Part shown: positions 1 through 9,664 of the stretch, piece by piece
Numbering within the stretch: the first letter of the stretch is position 1
Layout of the letters: each line of letters opens with the position of its first letter
DNA from: Saccoglossus kowalevskii
Lineage: Eukaryota > Hemichordata > Enteropneusta > Harrimaniidae
DNA: 12,144 nucleotides
Direction: 5' to 3'
NCBI RefSeq assembly: GCF_000003605.2
Contig: NW_003136331.1
Location: 576,624 to 588,767 of the forward strand
Notes under the pieces: model-generated
The model's input: the letters and a program-made list of their open reading frames with translations, nothing else
The model's database searches: none
What the model was told of the DNA's origin: nothing
Translations under genes and position numbers: made by a program

Positions 1-2
1 AA

Positions 3-101
3 ACGCATGATATTGATCTGCTGAAAGAGGATTCGGCAAACAGGCCTAGGACCTCAGCAGAGTGGATGGAAATAGTGAGAGCTCTGTCAAAATGTCTGTG
101 A
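3..101 (+). other. Unidentified open reading frame end, running in from the left edge
   Basis: The frame starting at base 3 is open for 32 codons to a TGA at 99-101. It reads like real protein: charged, with helix-like segments such as DIDLLKED and AEWMEIVRAL, and the DNA is less AT-rich than what follows. No start is visible, so it would be the 3' end of an exon or of a mobile-element gene lying mostly outside the window. An AATAAA at 395-400 followed by an A-run could be its polyadenylation region. I do not recognise the family. A chance open frame of this length is also possible. Confidence 0.3.
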
Positions 102-1042
102 ACTAACTACTAATTCTGATTCCGGACGTGAAATGACATAACAAATTAATTTAGGTAGTTATTGTTGCCCAATGAGAGACGGATTGACATGGTTCTGGTT
201 TCAGTTACGTTCCCGTTGTGGGCGCTTGTACTTAATCGTTTTCTGACACCCGAGAACGTAACGCAAACGAAATTAGAACATCACGTTACGTTCCCGTTAC
301 GTACGCAAATCTTAAACTCTCTAATGAGCATTTTAATGGCAACGCGCTTTAAATGTCAATTGTGAAGTTACGTCCTCTCGGCTCAACAGCAGCAAATAAA
401 AAAAAAGTTGTTATAAACAGGCAAGCTTTTATTCGGTGATTCCGTGATGGTGTAACGAAGATCGCGTTCAAGCAGCTGATGTTAAATATTAAAACAACAT
501 TGAAACAATAATGTAATGGTAGTCACTCTCTGAAGAATGTAGTGGTCCTGAATAGAGCACTTTGTCTTGTGCTAGTGTTCGCTCAGTTAGTAAAGTGTGG
601 GGATCGAACGGGATTGACACAACACCACACTGTACTTTCCTAGTCTGGTTCATTAGTTTTGTATTCTTCAAGTCAATGATGGCATATATACTATTTTGTT
701 CCAAGTGTATCAGCCAAATGTAGTTAACTTATTGTATTAGTACGTGTAGCCTGTGTTATTGGACAATGGTGTACAGCTACGGGTTGAACAGATCATTAAA
801 AACATGCCGAAGATTTATCATCACGAGTTGTATAGGTCGAAGAGCTTCTTGCAGCCAACAATTTACCCTAGTGTTGCTTCAGCACTGAAACTATGCGATG
901 AATCATATTTTTTACACGTTTTACTATATTTTTAATGGGTTCAGAAAAAGGAGATGTAGTCATTGAAGTCTATTGAGACGGCTGCTAAACTGCCATTATA
1001 TGCATATTATTTTACCGCCCTCTAAAAACAGATTTACAGTGA
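102..1042. other. Non-coding stretch, no gene recognised
   Basis: The short open frames here have no recognisable protein character. The only structure I see is a repeated 14-base motif at 204-217 and 285-298 with an inverted partial copy between them, an AATAAA running into nine A residues at 395-406, and a weak tRNA A-box-like string near 579-599. Confidence 0.5.
204..298. repeat. 14-base direct repeat with an inverted partial copy between
   Basis: GTTACGTTCCCGTT occurs at 204-217 and again at 285-298, 81 bases apart. GAACGTAACG at 254-263 is the reverse complement of CGTTACGTTC, a string present in full around the second copy and all but one base around the first. The inverted copy could pair with either. 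The role is unknown; it may be part of an unrecognised element. Confidence 0.6.
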
Positions 1043-1640
1043 ATCAAAAAAAATTACTGTAAGAAACTTGGTGGCATGCCATTGGTTAGTGCATTTAATT
1101 TGTTTGATGCAATCATTGTGCCAGCTATATCTTGTGGTAGCGATATGCGGGTACAAAAAATCGGAAATCGAGAGGGTACAGATAACATTTTGCAGATATC
1201 TACTTAGCGTTAATAGTTGTAAAAACAATGTAGCGATGTTGGACGAACGTGGAAGGCTGCCATTATGCTGTGGTTATTTCAAGCGTATCTCATATTGGTT
1301 GAAATTACTGAAACCCCAAAACATGTTATACCATGTTTAAACGATTAGACAAGACCGGCAGACTTGCTTGGGAAACCCACATAAAAATCTCCTGTTCAAA
1401 TATAGTTTCGGCATTGTCTGGTTTGAAAAACAGGTTGGAGATACTACAAATTTCTTTGAAATATTTACTCAAAGAATAAAAGAAATTGTCTGCAAGAATG
1501 GCATGCCTCAATTTCACAATTATCCAGGCTGTGTACTTTCTGAAAAATCAATATAGTATTTATAATCTGGGAGATTTATTAGCAATTATATAAAATGTTT
1601 ACGAATTGACGTCATGAATGTGTCGCGTATACGTTGCAAT
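1043..1640 (+). mobile_element. Decayed LINE (non-LTR retrotransposon) fragment, ORF2 C-terminus, family A
   Basis: This is a broken C-terminal part of a non-LTR retrotransposon reverse-transcriptase polyprotein. The frame starting at 1061 gives a run ending in FNLFDAIIVPAISCGS, like the usual 'ALKLFDSLVLPILLYG' block. A frame change near 1140-1150 leads to EIERVQITFCRYLL, then GRLPL and SYWLKLL. After a TAA at 1338-1340 the same frame continues with FGIVWFEKQVGD and FTQRIKEIVCKNG, matching the 'GFG.VW..Q.V..F...F.QRL.D' region that ends such proteins. Similarity fades after the stop at 1554-1556. The catalytic reverse transcriptase and endonuclease are absent, so it is a 5'-truncated, inactive relic. 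Family recognition is from memory of conserved blocks, not a database match. Confidence 0.75.
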
Positions 1641-3489
1641 GTTTTTTTGTTTTTTAACATAAAATATATGAATATGTAAATGGCGAAAGGCGGGTTACCG
1701 CGAAGCCGGGTAAACCGGGTCCATTCATCAAATATTTTATTGAAAAACACTTGAGACTTGTGGAAATCTATATATGAGAACGGCAGGCAGATTATATAGC
1801 AGCTATGAAATCCTTTGGTAGAATTTGTCGTGAATTTTTGTTTTAAAAATTGTGTTGTGTAGGACGCACTAAATATATTGCCTACTACATTGGTCCGTTT
1901 TAACATGTGCCTTAGTGCACATTGTCGCCGAAATAATCCATATACAAACACCCCATAACAAACACGCAATAGCCCAGGCCCTAGAGAAACTTAAAGTAAC
2001 TTCCGTGAGTGAAGTGTCCCCTGACATTAATTGCTTCAGTAACATCCAGCCACGTAAAGTGAAACAAACCCCCGCACGATCGTAGGAAAGGGTACCATTC
2101 CCATGAATGCCGTTTCAAAATTCAATTTTACATCATGATGAATATACACCCTTATTGTTTAGTTGTTTGTATTCAAAAATGTTCTTATTCAAGAATTCAA
2201 ATACCGAGTCCCAGCCCTGAAATTATAGTACTGTGGATGTCGCCCTCGACAGATAAGTTAGTTTTACTTTTACCTCAATGGAGATTGTATATTTGTTGCA
2301 CTTGCGTGAATTGAACATAAATATTAGAGGTCAAAGTTCATCAAAATACATGATATGCTTGTCTTTTATATCCCATATGGAAGTACGAATATTTGTGTCA
2401 CTGTAAATACAATTGAGCCACCCCGAAAGGTTTGTACAACCCATTTCAGGAGTTAATTGTTGCAATGATAACAACACTTTATCGCCCATATCCACTATCG
2501 AAAGCTTCTCCATGATCGCTGACCCGAGTAAGAGATGTGAGAACCGGTTAATAATATTTCATATTTGTGTGCACGATTCCTTGCGTATGCATTTACCTGT
2601 ATTCATTAAAACCGGGCAAGTGAAACAAATAATCAACATAATAACATTACGCTACATTTCACGTATCACTAGATGTGTTGGTTATATAAATGTCCCATCC
2701 TATCAATTTGTTATGTCACGGTAGAATAACAGATGAACATTTCTTGACTCTATAACTTCAAGTTCATAATGTTACCCTAATTTTTGTCGTTCATTTTACA
2801 GACTGGAGACTTGACAAAAAAAATCTCGTAAGTATGCAAATCGAGTAGTATATACTGTTGGGATGGTGGTGGAGTGCCATGTTATGTTATGTCAGGTTAG
2901 GCCTTGTTGGAAGCAGCCTCAAATGCAAATGTGCAGATATAAATATGTTGATATGAATGAACCTTTCACAGACTACCGAGGTCGAAAGCATGGTTTGTGC
3001 TTTGGGTACATTTATAATGTTCTTTGTAGATTGCATTGAACAAATTACGTGTATGAATGGCAATTGTTTTATTAGGAGGAGGGGGGTGATCCCCCTGACC
3101 ACTTGTATTATTTATATACGAGTTTGAAAGTCACCAACTTTTGGTAAAAACGATTACGATCACAGAATCGAAATTCTTCAAAATTCACTACTTGAAATAT
3201 TTTGTTTTTTCAAGAAAAACCCACCATTTGAAACGATTTTACAAGAAAATCACACCCACAAATATACGACCTTTTCGCCTAAGGTGTACGTTATGACAAT
3301 CGCCCTGTGTCCTAGATACATTTCATATCATGCTGTCGTCACCCGAAACTGGAGACTGTGTCCGAACCACAGCCATGAATACTATTCTTTAAAACCTATA
3401 GTTTAAAACCTATTGGGTTAATATTTCACATCAACACAAACGTACGTATAGCTTGTGTCAAACATGAAATGTTGCCGGTGAGCCGAGGG
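1641..3489. other. Non-coding stretch, no gene recognised
   Basis: The region is AT-rich with many stops. The part next to the LINE relic, to roughly 1830, could be its further-decayed 3' end but I cannot show it. An open frame without a start runs 1873-2085, and overlapping short frames lie on both strands around 2331-2724. None has a recognisable motif, and I treat them as chance or very old decayed sequence. Confidence 0.5.
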
Positions 3490-4920
3490 AGCAATCATCG
3501 CCCGTATTCAGACTGCACAAAGATGCACTGCGTCAACTCTAAAGAAATATCAGAATGAAAAAGTCGAACTAGATCATGACAAATTTGAGTTTATTGAAAA
3601 CTGCCTTGAATTTAGCAAGTCCAAATTTTGGTCTGCAGTTAAATCACGCTAAACAAAGACCGGTAAAGCTGGTGGTCAGAATAGTTTAACCTGCGAACAT
3701 TTTTATAGTGGGCCCGAGATTGCATCGTCGTTAACAGCACTGTATAACGGAATTCTAAGTAAGTTCTAGATCCTTTTAAGTCTTCTCTGCTAATACCAAT
3801 AAGCAAAGGGGGTCGGAAGAACATATTGGATGTGGATACCTACCACGGTATTACATTGCTCCCGATAATTTGGTATCTGTTTGAATACATTATTGCTAGG
3901 CGAACGTTTGATGAACATGGGAAATGTTACCAGAAACTTCAAAACGATTGTAACTACAGCATTTTGCAAAAGATTATTTGCTACTACCTTGAACGGCACA
4001 ACAATATATTTCTATGCCTTTCAGAAATAATGAATAGTTTGCTGCATAAGCTGTACTTGGTTGTTGTATACCAAGTATTATTCTACCTGTCTCGCTGACG
4101 ACACACAGCAATACTTGCTACTGTCAAATTTATTAAAATTATGCTACGTGTCGCAAACAAATACTGTGTTAAGTGACGTATGATTGCCTCATCTGGTAAT
4201 AGCAAATTTGTGGTTTTTGGTGAAACGAAAAATGTTAAACGACGTATTAGGATACGACGGTCGTTTGTTATAAAGTACAGGTACAAGAAGTTGACAGTCA
4301 CGTACACCTTGGAATTGAGCTAAACTTTATAATGGTCAGTTTTGGACGTATTTCGGTGGTTTGTCAAAAAAGAAAATGATCCATTTTATGCAGTGTTTGG
4401 GATTTCGTCCAGCACACTAGCTGATCCTCGCTTTCGTGGTTGTAGTTTAACTTATCAATTATGAAATACTTCTCATTAAGAGTTAAACGTTATGCTACTA
4501 AACTACTAAACCTAAGGTCTACCAGCAGAAACGCATACCGACATAGCTTTTGGCCTTTTGGAGTTGTTGCCGGTGACGCCGCACATTGATACCCGTAAAT
4601 TGCAGCTACTCGGTAGACCCATTCTAGCTAAGAATAATTTGTATTTTAATCAGATAGCTACGTAGAATTCGTCAATTCCACTTTCATTGTTCAAATGTGT
4701 CGTTAGGGGGTTACACTTGATATCACCAGAATTCTCAACAAGTTTAATATCATAAACGTTTTTAAAGTCTACACTTATTAATGGGTATTTCCGTCTAAAG
4801 CAAAATGGAAACGAATTATCAATAATGTTGTACGAAGGTATCATATCGATCATTGTGAACTACGCTTGAATGCAATTCAAGACCCCGGTTTGTGAAATAT
4901 ATTATCCATGACTTGGAGCC
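3490..4920 (+). mobile_element. Decayed LINE (non-LTR retrotransposon) fragment with reverse-transcriptase remnants, family B
   Basis: Several frames together retain the order of a LINE ORF2 protein. From 3500 to 3648 comes a pre-RT segment ending NCLEFSKSKFWSAVKSR. From 3787 to 3906 comes RT block LLIPISKGG then YHGITLLPIIWYLFEYII, matching 'LIPI.KGG....YRGITLLS...KLFEKII'. The catalytic box survives at 4091-4102 as LADD where Y/F-ADD is normal. SKFVVFGETK follows at 4201-4230. The C-terminal part has RYATKLLNLRSTSRN, then LELLPVTPHIDTRKLQLLG (4561-4617), then FPSKAKWKRII near 4768-4800. In-frame stops and frame changes occur throughout, so it cannot be active. The endonuclease is not visible. 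The C-terminal blocks differ from those at 1043-1640, so this is a different LINE family. Confidence 0.85.
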
Positions 4921-5192
4921 TTGTGGTATGTATAAATTTAATTGTAAATTTCGACGTATTATACATCACCAATTTATGTAATTTCGGTTATTTCAAAATC
5001 ATTTTTGCATTCACATTGTAGTTACTGTGACGTCATAAATCATGTTATTAGAATGTCAAGCAAATATTACAGCACGTGTTCTGAAAGATGTATGTAATCA
5101 CTTTCTAGTGGACGCTTATTGTTAACAGTTGAACAACTTAGATGACACACGTGACGTCTGTTATGTTTTTGTTTAATCTTAGGATATTACAA

Positions 5193-5224
5193 TGAGGATA
5201 TCTTGAGGATAGATATTGAGGATA
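5193..5224 (+). repeat. Three spaced copies of TGAGGATA
   Basis: TGAGGATA occurs at 5193-5200, 5204-5211 and 5217-5224, with a related AGGATA at 5181-5186. The block lies downstream of the recognisable LINE relic and upstream of unrelated sequence. Several non-LTR families end in short tandem repeats, so this may be the 3' terminus of that element. That link is inference. Confidence 0.6.
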
Positions 5225-5226
5225 GG

Positions 5227-5734
5227 TTGAATTTATAATATCAGCTTTTTGTTTGCTAATGAACTGCACCATGTATTTGATATGCAGTACATGTGAATAC
5301 CCTTTACTCAAATTATTCTAGTAGATATCTTTATTTCGTTGTGAGTCCCATTGTAACGTATACAACGCATGTGAATTGAAATTGTTTGTTTCTATGAAAT
5401 CTAAACACGCGTTGTACGACAACTGCGGCATTACAAGTAACTGAAGTAAATCGAGTTTATTATTTTTGTTGGACAGATCCTGGTAGTGTCAAATGTAGCA
5501 AAGTTTATAATAAATAATAGCGTTTATTTTTAAATAAGCAAACATCATATTGGTGGAAGAATATACACTAAAAAAATTATTTTTCATCGAGTCTTCAAAA
5601 GTGTTTCGCTTTAGAAACTTCGAAGTTATATCTAATAACCGGCATGTATATGTAGTTTACGTAATCCTTTGATAGAGGGCGCAATTAAGAACTAGTCAAC
5701 ACGTCGCCACGACTTTTGTCATCTTTACCCCAAG
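5227..5734. other. AT-rich upstream region of gene 1, no gene
   Basis: No coding frame is recognisable. It separates the LINE relic from the promoter of the CABIT gene. AATAAA-like strings around 5507-5517 are expected at this base composition and I do not call them as signals. Confidence 0.5.
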
Positions 5735-5742
5735 TATATAAG
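5735..5742 (+). promoter_or_regulatory. TATA box of the CABIT gene
   Basis: TATATAAG is an exact match to the eukaryotic TATAWAWR consensus and lies 199 bases before the ATG at 5941. By the usual 25-32 base spacing, transcription would start near 5762-5772, giving a leader of about 170-180 bases without an intron. The start site itself is inferred. Confidence 0.6.
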
Positions 5743-5776
5743 GTCACCACTGGATGGTGTACATTGGGCCACCTCC

Positions 5777-5842
5777 ATGATTGTACAAACAACCTCGCGG
5801 AACAAAGCAAACATCAGTAACAGGCAAAAGTTCAGTTGGTAG
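5777..5842 (+). promoter_or_regulatory. Possible upstream open reading frame (21 codons) in the gene 1 leader
   Basis: An ATG at 5777-5779 opens a 21-codon frame that ends at TAG 5840-5842, wholly within the predicted leader and 98 bases before the main ATG. Its context is weak (T at -3, A at +4), so most ribosomes would probably scan past it. If translated it could dampen or condition expression of the CABIT protein. It counts only if transcription starts where the TATA box predicts. Confidence 0.35.
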
Positions 5843-5940
5843 CACTATTAAGCGGAAACTACGGCGACTGTAGTAAACACCAAACAATACAAGCAACCGT
5901 TTCACTTCCGGGTGCTAGGGATTGACTTTCAATAGTTAAG

Positions 5941-7062
5941 ATGCAATCTAGCGACCAAGGTAGACGGTACCCATGTGATATTCACGACATTGGGAAATCT
6001 CTTTCAGAGTTACCGTTCAGTGTGACGGTGGAGGACAGGGGCACTCAACAAATCGATCTCAAGTATGGCGATATACTGACTATTTATGCTATAGGTGATA
6101 TTTCTGGATTTGTCACGCAGCACGAAAAGGCGGGGACGTTCCTGTTCATTCCAGGTACTTATGATGGCACGTTCAGACGGTCCTCAGCCTTGTTCCCCCA
6201 GGCAGAGGACCTTCGAGAATCTAACATTACCCAGTACATAAAAGCCACCAAATCGTGGGTTTCGCCCTACAGTAATTTAGACTCTGTCTACTTCGATGAT
6301 GTTATGCGCATAGTAGACCATGGTTATATTACCGCTGTTCCTCACAACGGACCGGAAGAGGAAATAGAAATGATGATCTGTGAATTAAAAACATATTGCG
6401 ACGATGGGAAGCAGAAACGAGTCCAAATACCACTATGCGCAGAGGGCAACTTTGAATTAATAGAAGAACCGTCTAATATAAAATTGTTTAAAATATCCGA
6501 ATTGTCTAATCACACGGAGTACGTCGAGGTGAAAAGTAGGGGATCTCCCGCGTACGTGTGCCAGAACGAGTCTTTAATAAAAGCAGGGCGCAAAATGATT
6601 ATAGAATTAGAGGTATCGGCCTCCGCCGTTTTGGTTTGGAATGAAAGAACCAAAAAACTGATAGAGATACTTAGTTCGGATATGTTGATCGTGAACTTGG
6701 TGTCGCACAATGACCGAACTGACATAACTCGCGACGGTAATATGGGCGTTGGGAACACTATTCATATACTATCACCAGAGAAGGCCGAGTCATTGAAAGG
6801 ACTCCATCCGTACGCAGATATATCTGACGATATGTCACCAATGCTAAGACACCCAGCGAGGAAACCTGCCCCGTCACCGAAACTGCCGCCTGTCAACGAA
6901 TCCGTTTATGAAGACACGAAAACACTTCCCGAGAAGATCATCCAATCACCGCCGTTGAAGGCGACAAATAAAGAAATTACAACCGCGAAAAAAACGACAG
7001 GTGCTTTACCAAAACAAAAACCGAAGAAAGAAAAATTAAAACTGTTCTCCTTATTCAAATAA
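5941..7062 (+). CDS. CABIT-domain protein (THEMIS/GAREM-like adaptor), complete, intronless ORF
   Basis: This 373-residue protein has one CABIT domain at about residues 21-255. The family core pattern, as I recall it, is hydrophobic-X-Cys, 7-26 residues, then hydrophobic-X-Leu-Pro-hydrophobic-X3-Gly-X-Phe. Here it appears as MIC (Cys147), 13 residues, then VQIPLCAEGNF (161-171), with Ile in place of Leu. EEP follows, as in the 'GxFEE.ED' stretch of relatives. Residues 300-320 are proline-rich (ARKPAPSPKLPP), Tyr291 (YADI) and Tyr323 (YEDT) flank them, and the tail is lysine-rich, ending LKLFSLFK. No signal peptide or membrane segment is seen. THEMIS has two CABIT modules and GAREM a C-terminal SAM; neither is present. 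The start is supported by an in-frame TGA at 5923-5925 and A at -3. A cytoplasmic signalling-adaptor role is inferred from the family. Confidence 0.85.
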   Translation: MQSSDQGRRYPCDIHDIGKSLSELPFSVTVEDRGTQQIDLKYGDILTIYAIGDISGFVTQHEKAGTFLFIPGTYDGTFRRSSALFPQAEDLRESNITQYIKATKSWVSPYSNLDSVYFDDVMRIVDHGYITAVPHNGPEEEIEMMICELKTYCDDGKQKRVQIPLCAEGNFELIEEPSNIKLFKISELSNHTEYVEVKSRGSPAYVCQNESLIKAGRKMIIELEVSASAVLVWNERTKKLIEILSSDMLIVNLVSHNDRTDITRDGNMGVGNTIHILSPEKAESLKGLHPYADISDDMSPMLRHPARKPAPSPKLPPVNESVYEDTKTLPEKIIQSPPLKATNKEITTAKKTTGALPKQKPKKEKLKLFSLFK

Positions 7063-7394
7063 GACGTATTACTAAACAATGAGGATTTACACTAACTGTA
7101 AATGTGACGTCATTAAATTAACAGTTTGTGGATTGCAACGTACATTTATGCTAAACATATGACATTCAAGGATTACTTCTGTATTTTTCGTTTAACAGTC
7201 CCAAAAAGTTGTTTTACTTGGAATACACCTGGCAGGTCATTCAATGTATATCTAGATCTGTGTCACAATCTTATAAAACTGCAAAATCATTTATTTTTAC
7301 GGGGGATTATCCTCACTGTTTGACCTTTCAGGTTTTCACAGGGTTTTAACATAGCTACTTCTAGAATTAATCGTAAATATACGAGGTAAATAAA
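7063..7394 (+). terminator. Likely 3' untranslated region and polyadenylation signal of gene 1
   Basis: After the TAA at 7060-7062 there is no coding frame. ATTAAA lies at 7112-7117 and the canonical AATAAA at 7389-7394. The latter would give a 3' UTR of roughly 340-350 bases. Either could be used, and both hexamers are common by chance in AT-rich DNA. Confidence 0.35.
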
Positions 7395-8195
7395 TGAATG
7401 CGTTTATCCAGAAATGGCTTGCTAATTATGCATGTTGTGCATTGCTGTTGTGCAGTCCGACTCTACATTTACATATTACAACAGGTTAGATCGCACTTCA
7501 TCATATGTCTCTACAACGTATACGAACGTTATGCGTGGATAATCTGAACAGATCCTGGAGTCCATGTTGATGTATAAACTTTGAAATACAGTTGTTATTT
7601 AGCTTCGTTCTTCAATCACATCACGTTGTCCAGGCTGCAGTTAAATTTATGTGATTGTTCCAGCATGCTGTAATTGTCTCACATCGATATTATGACTAAT
7701 TCGGTCTGGTGTCCCTCGACCATTGGACCCTTATGTTTTGTATCAATAATTTACCGCCGATGGTCAAAATACGTTTTATAAACTCAGTGTACACCAATGA
7801 TGCTAAACTAAACGGCTAATGTACTTTAACGTACAAGAGTTGCGTGACACATGGAAATGGAAATCTGAAGGAACATGATTGACCGAAAAAGTATCATAAA
7901 TACAGTTTTGCCCCCAGAATCCCACTCGATAGTCCCTAATGTCAATGATTTTCGTGTACTCCAATCGTTAATATTGTTTAGAGAATATTAAGACAATTGT
8001 TATATCCACTATCAGCTTGGTTCGTAGTCAACCTGTATATTGTAATTGTATTTGATCTTCCGGAAATTGGATTGAGTGTCCTCGAGGAAATTATTTCAAA
8101 TATCTGGGTTTTAAAACAAAAGTTTCTTTATGTGATAATAAATCACTTTAAAATCATTTTATCTTATCAACTTTACTTTTTTTTATTTAATAATT
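7395..8195. other. Intergenic stretch, no gene recognised
   Basis: Only short open frames without protein-like character occur. The frame reading through about 7997-8260 is largely low-complexity and runs into the CAAT repeat. Confidence 0.5.
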
Positions 8196-8222
8196 CAATC
8201 AATCAATCAATCAATCAATCAA
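8196..8222 (+). repeat. (CAAT)n microsatellite, about 6.75 copies
   Basis: An uninterrupted CAAT tandem of 27 bases sits in a T-rich low-complexity tract. It is likely to vary in length between individuals. Confidence 0.95.
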
Positions 8223-9387
8223 ACAAGTATTTTATTTTTTTATTGTGTTTTATTTGGTAGTTTTGCTTTTGTTGCCTTGTTTGTCTTACCTGCAATGGGA
8301 AACTGTGAACAAGAGTTGTGCTATAAAACAATAAATACATTATATAATTAAGTACTTGTCCAATATACGTTATTAATACAAACACGCACATACTTATGAG
8401 ATGGTTGTGATCAGTTGTGGCGTGTATCGTGGATGCTCATCCACATGTGTGTTTCCTCAGTCATTAATATACTTGTTTATTCAGTGTTATTTAGTAGAAC
8501 TATTAGATCATATTCTACTCTATCTGTTCGTCATTATTTTAAAGAATTCCAACTTATATTAGCTGAGATACAACAATTGAAATGTGTTACATGTCTTAAA
8601 TTATACAGTAGTGCATGTGTCTCTATTGTAAAGAAACAGATTTGAGTTACATAAGCCATTTACTAATAACTACTATACGAAGGCAATAGAAGTCAGTTGC
8701 ATGAGCAAGTTAAAGCTGATATGTAAATATTACTATCCAATCATTGTTTTCCCCTCCAATCTAGAGGTGTGAATCCTACTCAACCCCCAAAAAGGGCACC
8801 CCATTGTATATTTCTTCAGTTGCCATTCCTGTCACACTGTAGTTCCTTTGTTGTAACATTGTACGAATGAAAGTGTATTGTTTTGATGTACATTACGCTA
8901 CCTTTATCATCTGAACCTGATCAATTGTGAACGAATATCATCCACAGTGTGTGATAGTTTGCACTTGCAATCCAATTCCCAGTAATTAAGATACTCAAAG
9001 ATAGTTTACTACCAGCAAATTAAAATACATGATAAATATTCGCAGTTGAACACGTCATCGAAAATGTACGTTATTACCAATATATCTAAATCAGATAAAT
9101 CCTACGGAGAAAAACTACAGGGAATGTGTACTTACGATAACGATAGTCGCGGGGATACCATTGCTGTCAGTAGTTCGTCTTAGTCCGGGGAATACGTAAC
9201 TCATCCTGCTCTATTTATTCAAACCAAAAACGTTTCAATATTTTGAATGGACGAAAGAATGGAAGAGAGAGCGGATTTTTAACTGATTTGTCATTTTAAA
9301 GACAAACACAAACATAAACAAAGACAAACTCGTCCCAAAGGCACAACGAAAGAAGAAATATCAAAGCAATACATTAACCGAAAGAAG
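8223..9387. other. Intergenic stretch, no gene recognised
   Basis: AT-rich sequence with scattered stops in all frames. The longest open frame, about 8415-8645, has no recognisable motif and a hydrophobic composition typical of random AT-rich DNA. Confidence 0.5.
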
Positions 9388-9415
9388 TATTTGTACTTGT
9401 AAATACGTACAAATA
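9388..9415. repeat. Short inverted repeat (9-base arms)
   Basis: TATTTGTAC at 9388-9396 is perfectly complementary to GTACAAATA at 9407-9415, with a 10-base loop. The function is unknown. Confidence 0.6.
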
Positions 9416-9586
9416 TTTATGTGTTCTGTTATTTGTGCATTTAATATAATATTCAAATGGATTCTAAAGTCACAATACGAACTATGGAACGAATGCAAAG
9501 TATCACCCAAAAAGCCATTGTGTTTAAATAACCATAATTTTAAAGCGATCAGCAGGAATGATGTGTAGTGCATGTCACTTTTCGTG

Positions 9587-9621
9587 CAGTCATACTTCAG
9601 TCAGACTTTTTGCAGTCAGAC
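9587..9621 (+). repeat. Three spaced copies of CAGTCAGAC-like motif
   Basis: CAGTCATAC at 9587-9595 is followed by CAGTCAGAC at 9598-9606 and 9613-9621. A short (CA)5.5 run lies just downstream at 9653-9663. It looks like small-scale simple repetition. Confidence 0.55.
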
Positions 9622-9664
9622 TGCGAAACCAAAATAAAACAAAACGAGACTGCACACACACACG

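Noticed and set aside
560-620. tRNA-like or tRNA-derived SINE promoter: a string near 579-599 resembles a tRNA A-box (GCTCAGTTAGTAAAG), and GATCGAAC follows.
   Set aside because: The B-box-like string is too close and in the wrong form, and no acceptor stem or cloverleaf can be folded. At best it is a very decayed SINE.
1586-1969. 127-residue minus-strand open frame.
   Set aside because: No recognisable motif and low-complexity aromatic composition. It overlaps the tail of the LINE relic on the opposite strand.
1873-2085. 70-codon open frame without a start on the + strand, with plausible composition in its second half.
   Set aside because: No start, no recognised family, and no splice sites I could defend. 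Likely chance or decayed element sequence.
2331-2724. Overlapping open frames on both strands (minus 2331-2513, plus 2413-2724).
   Set aside because: Neither has family motifs, and overlap on opposite strands suggests chance.
6510-6758. 82-residue minus-strand open frame inside gene 1.
   Set aside because: It lies antisense within the CABIT coding sequence, which has clear homology.
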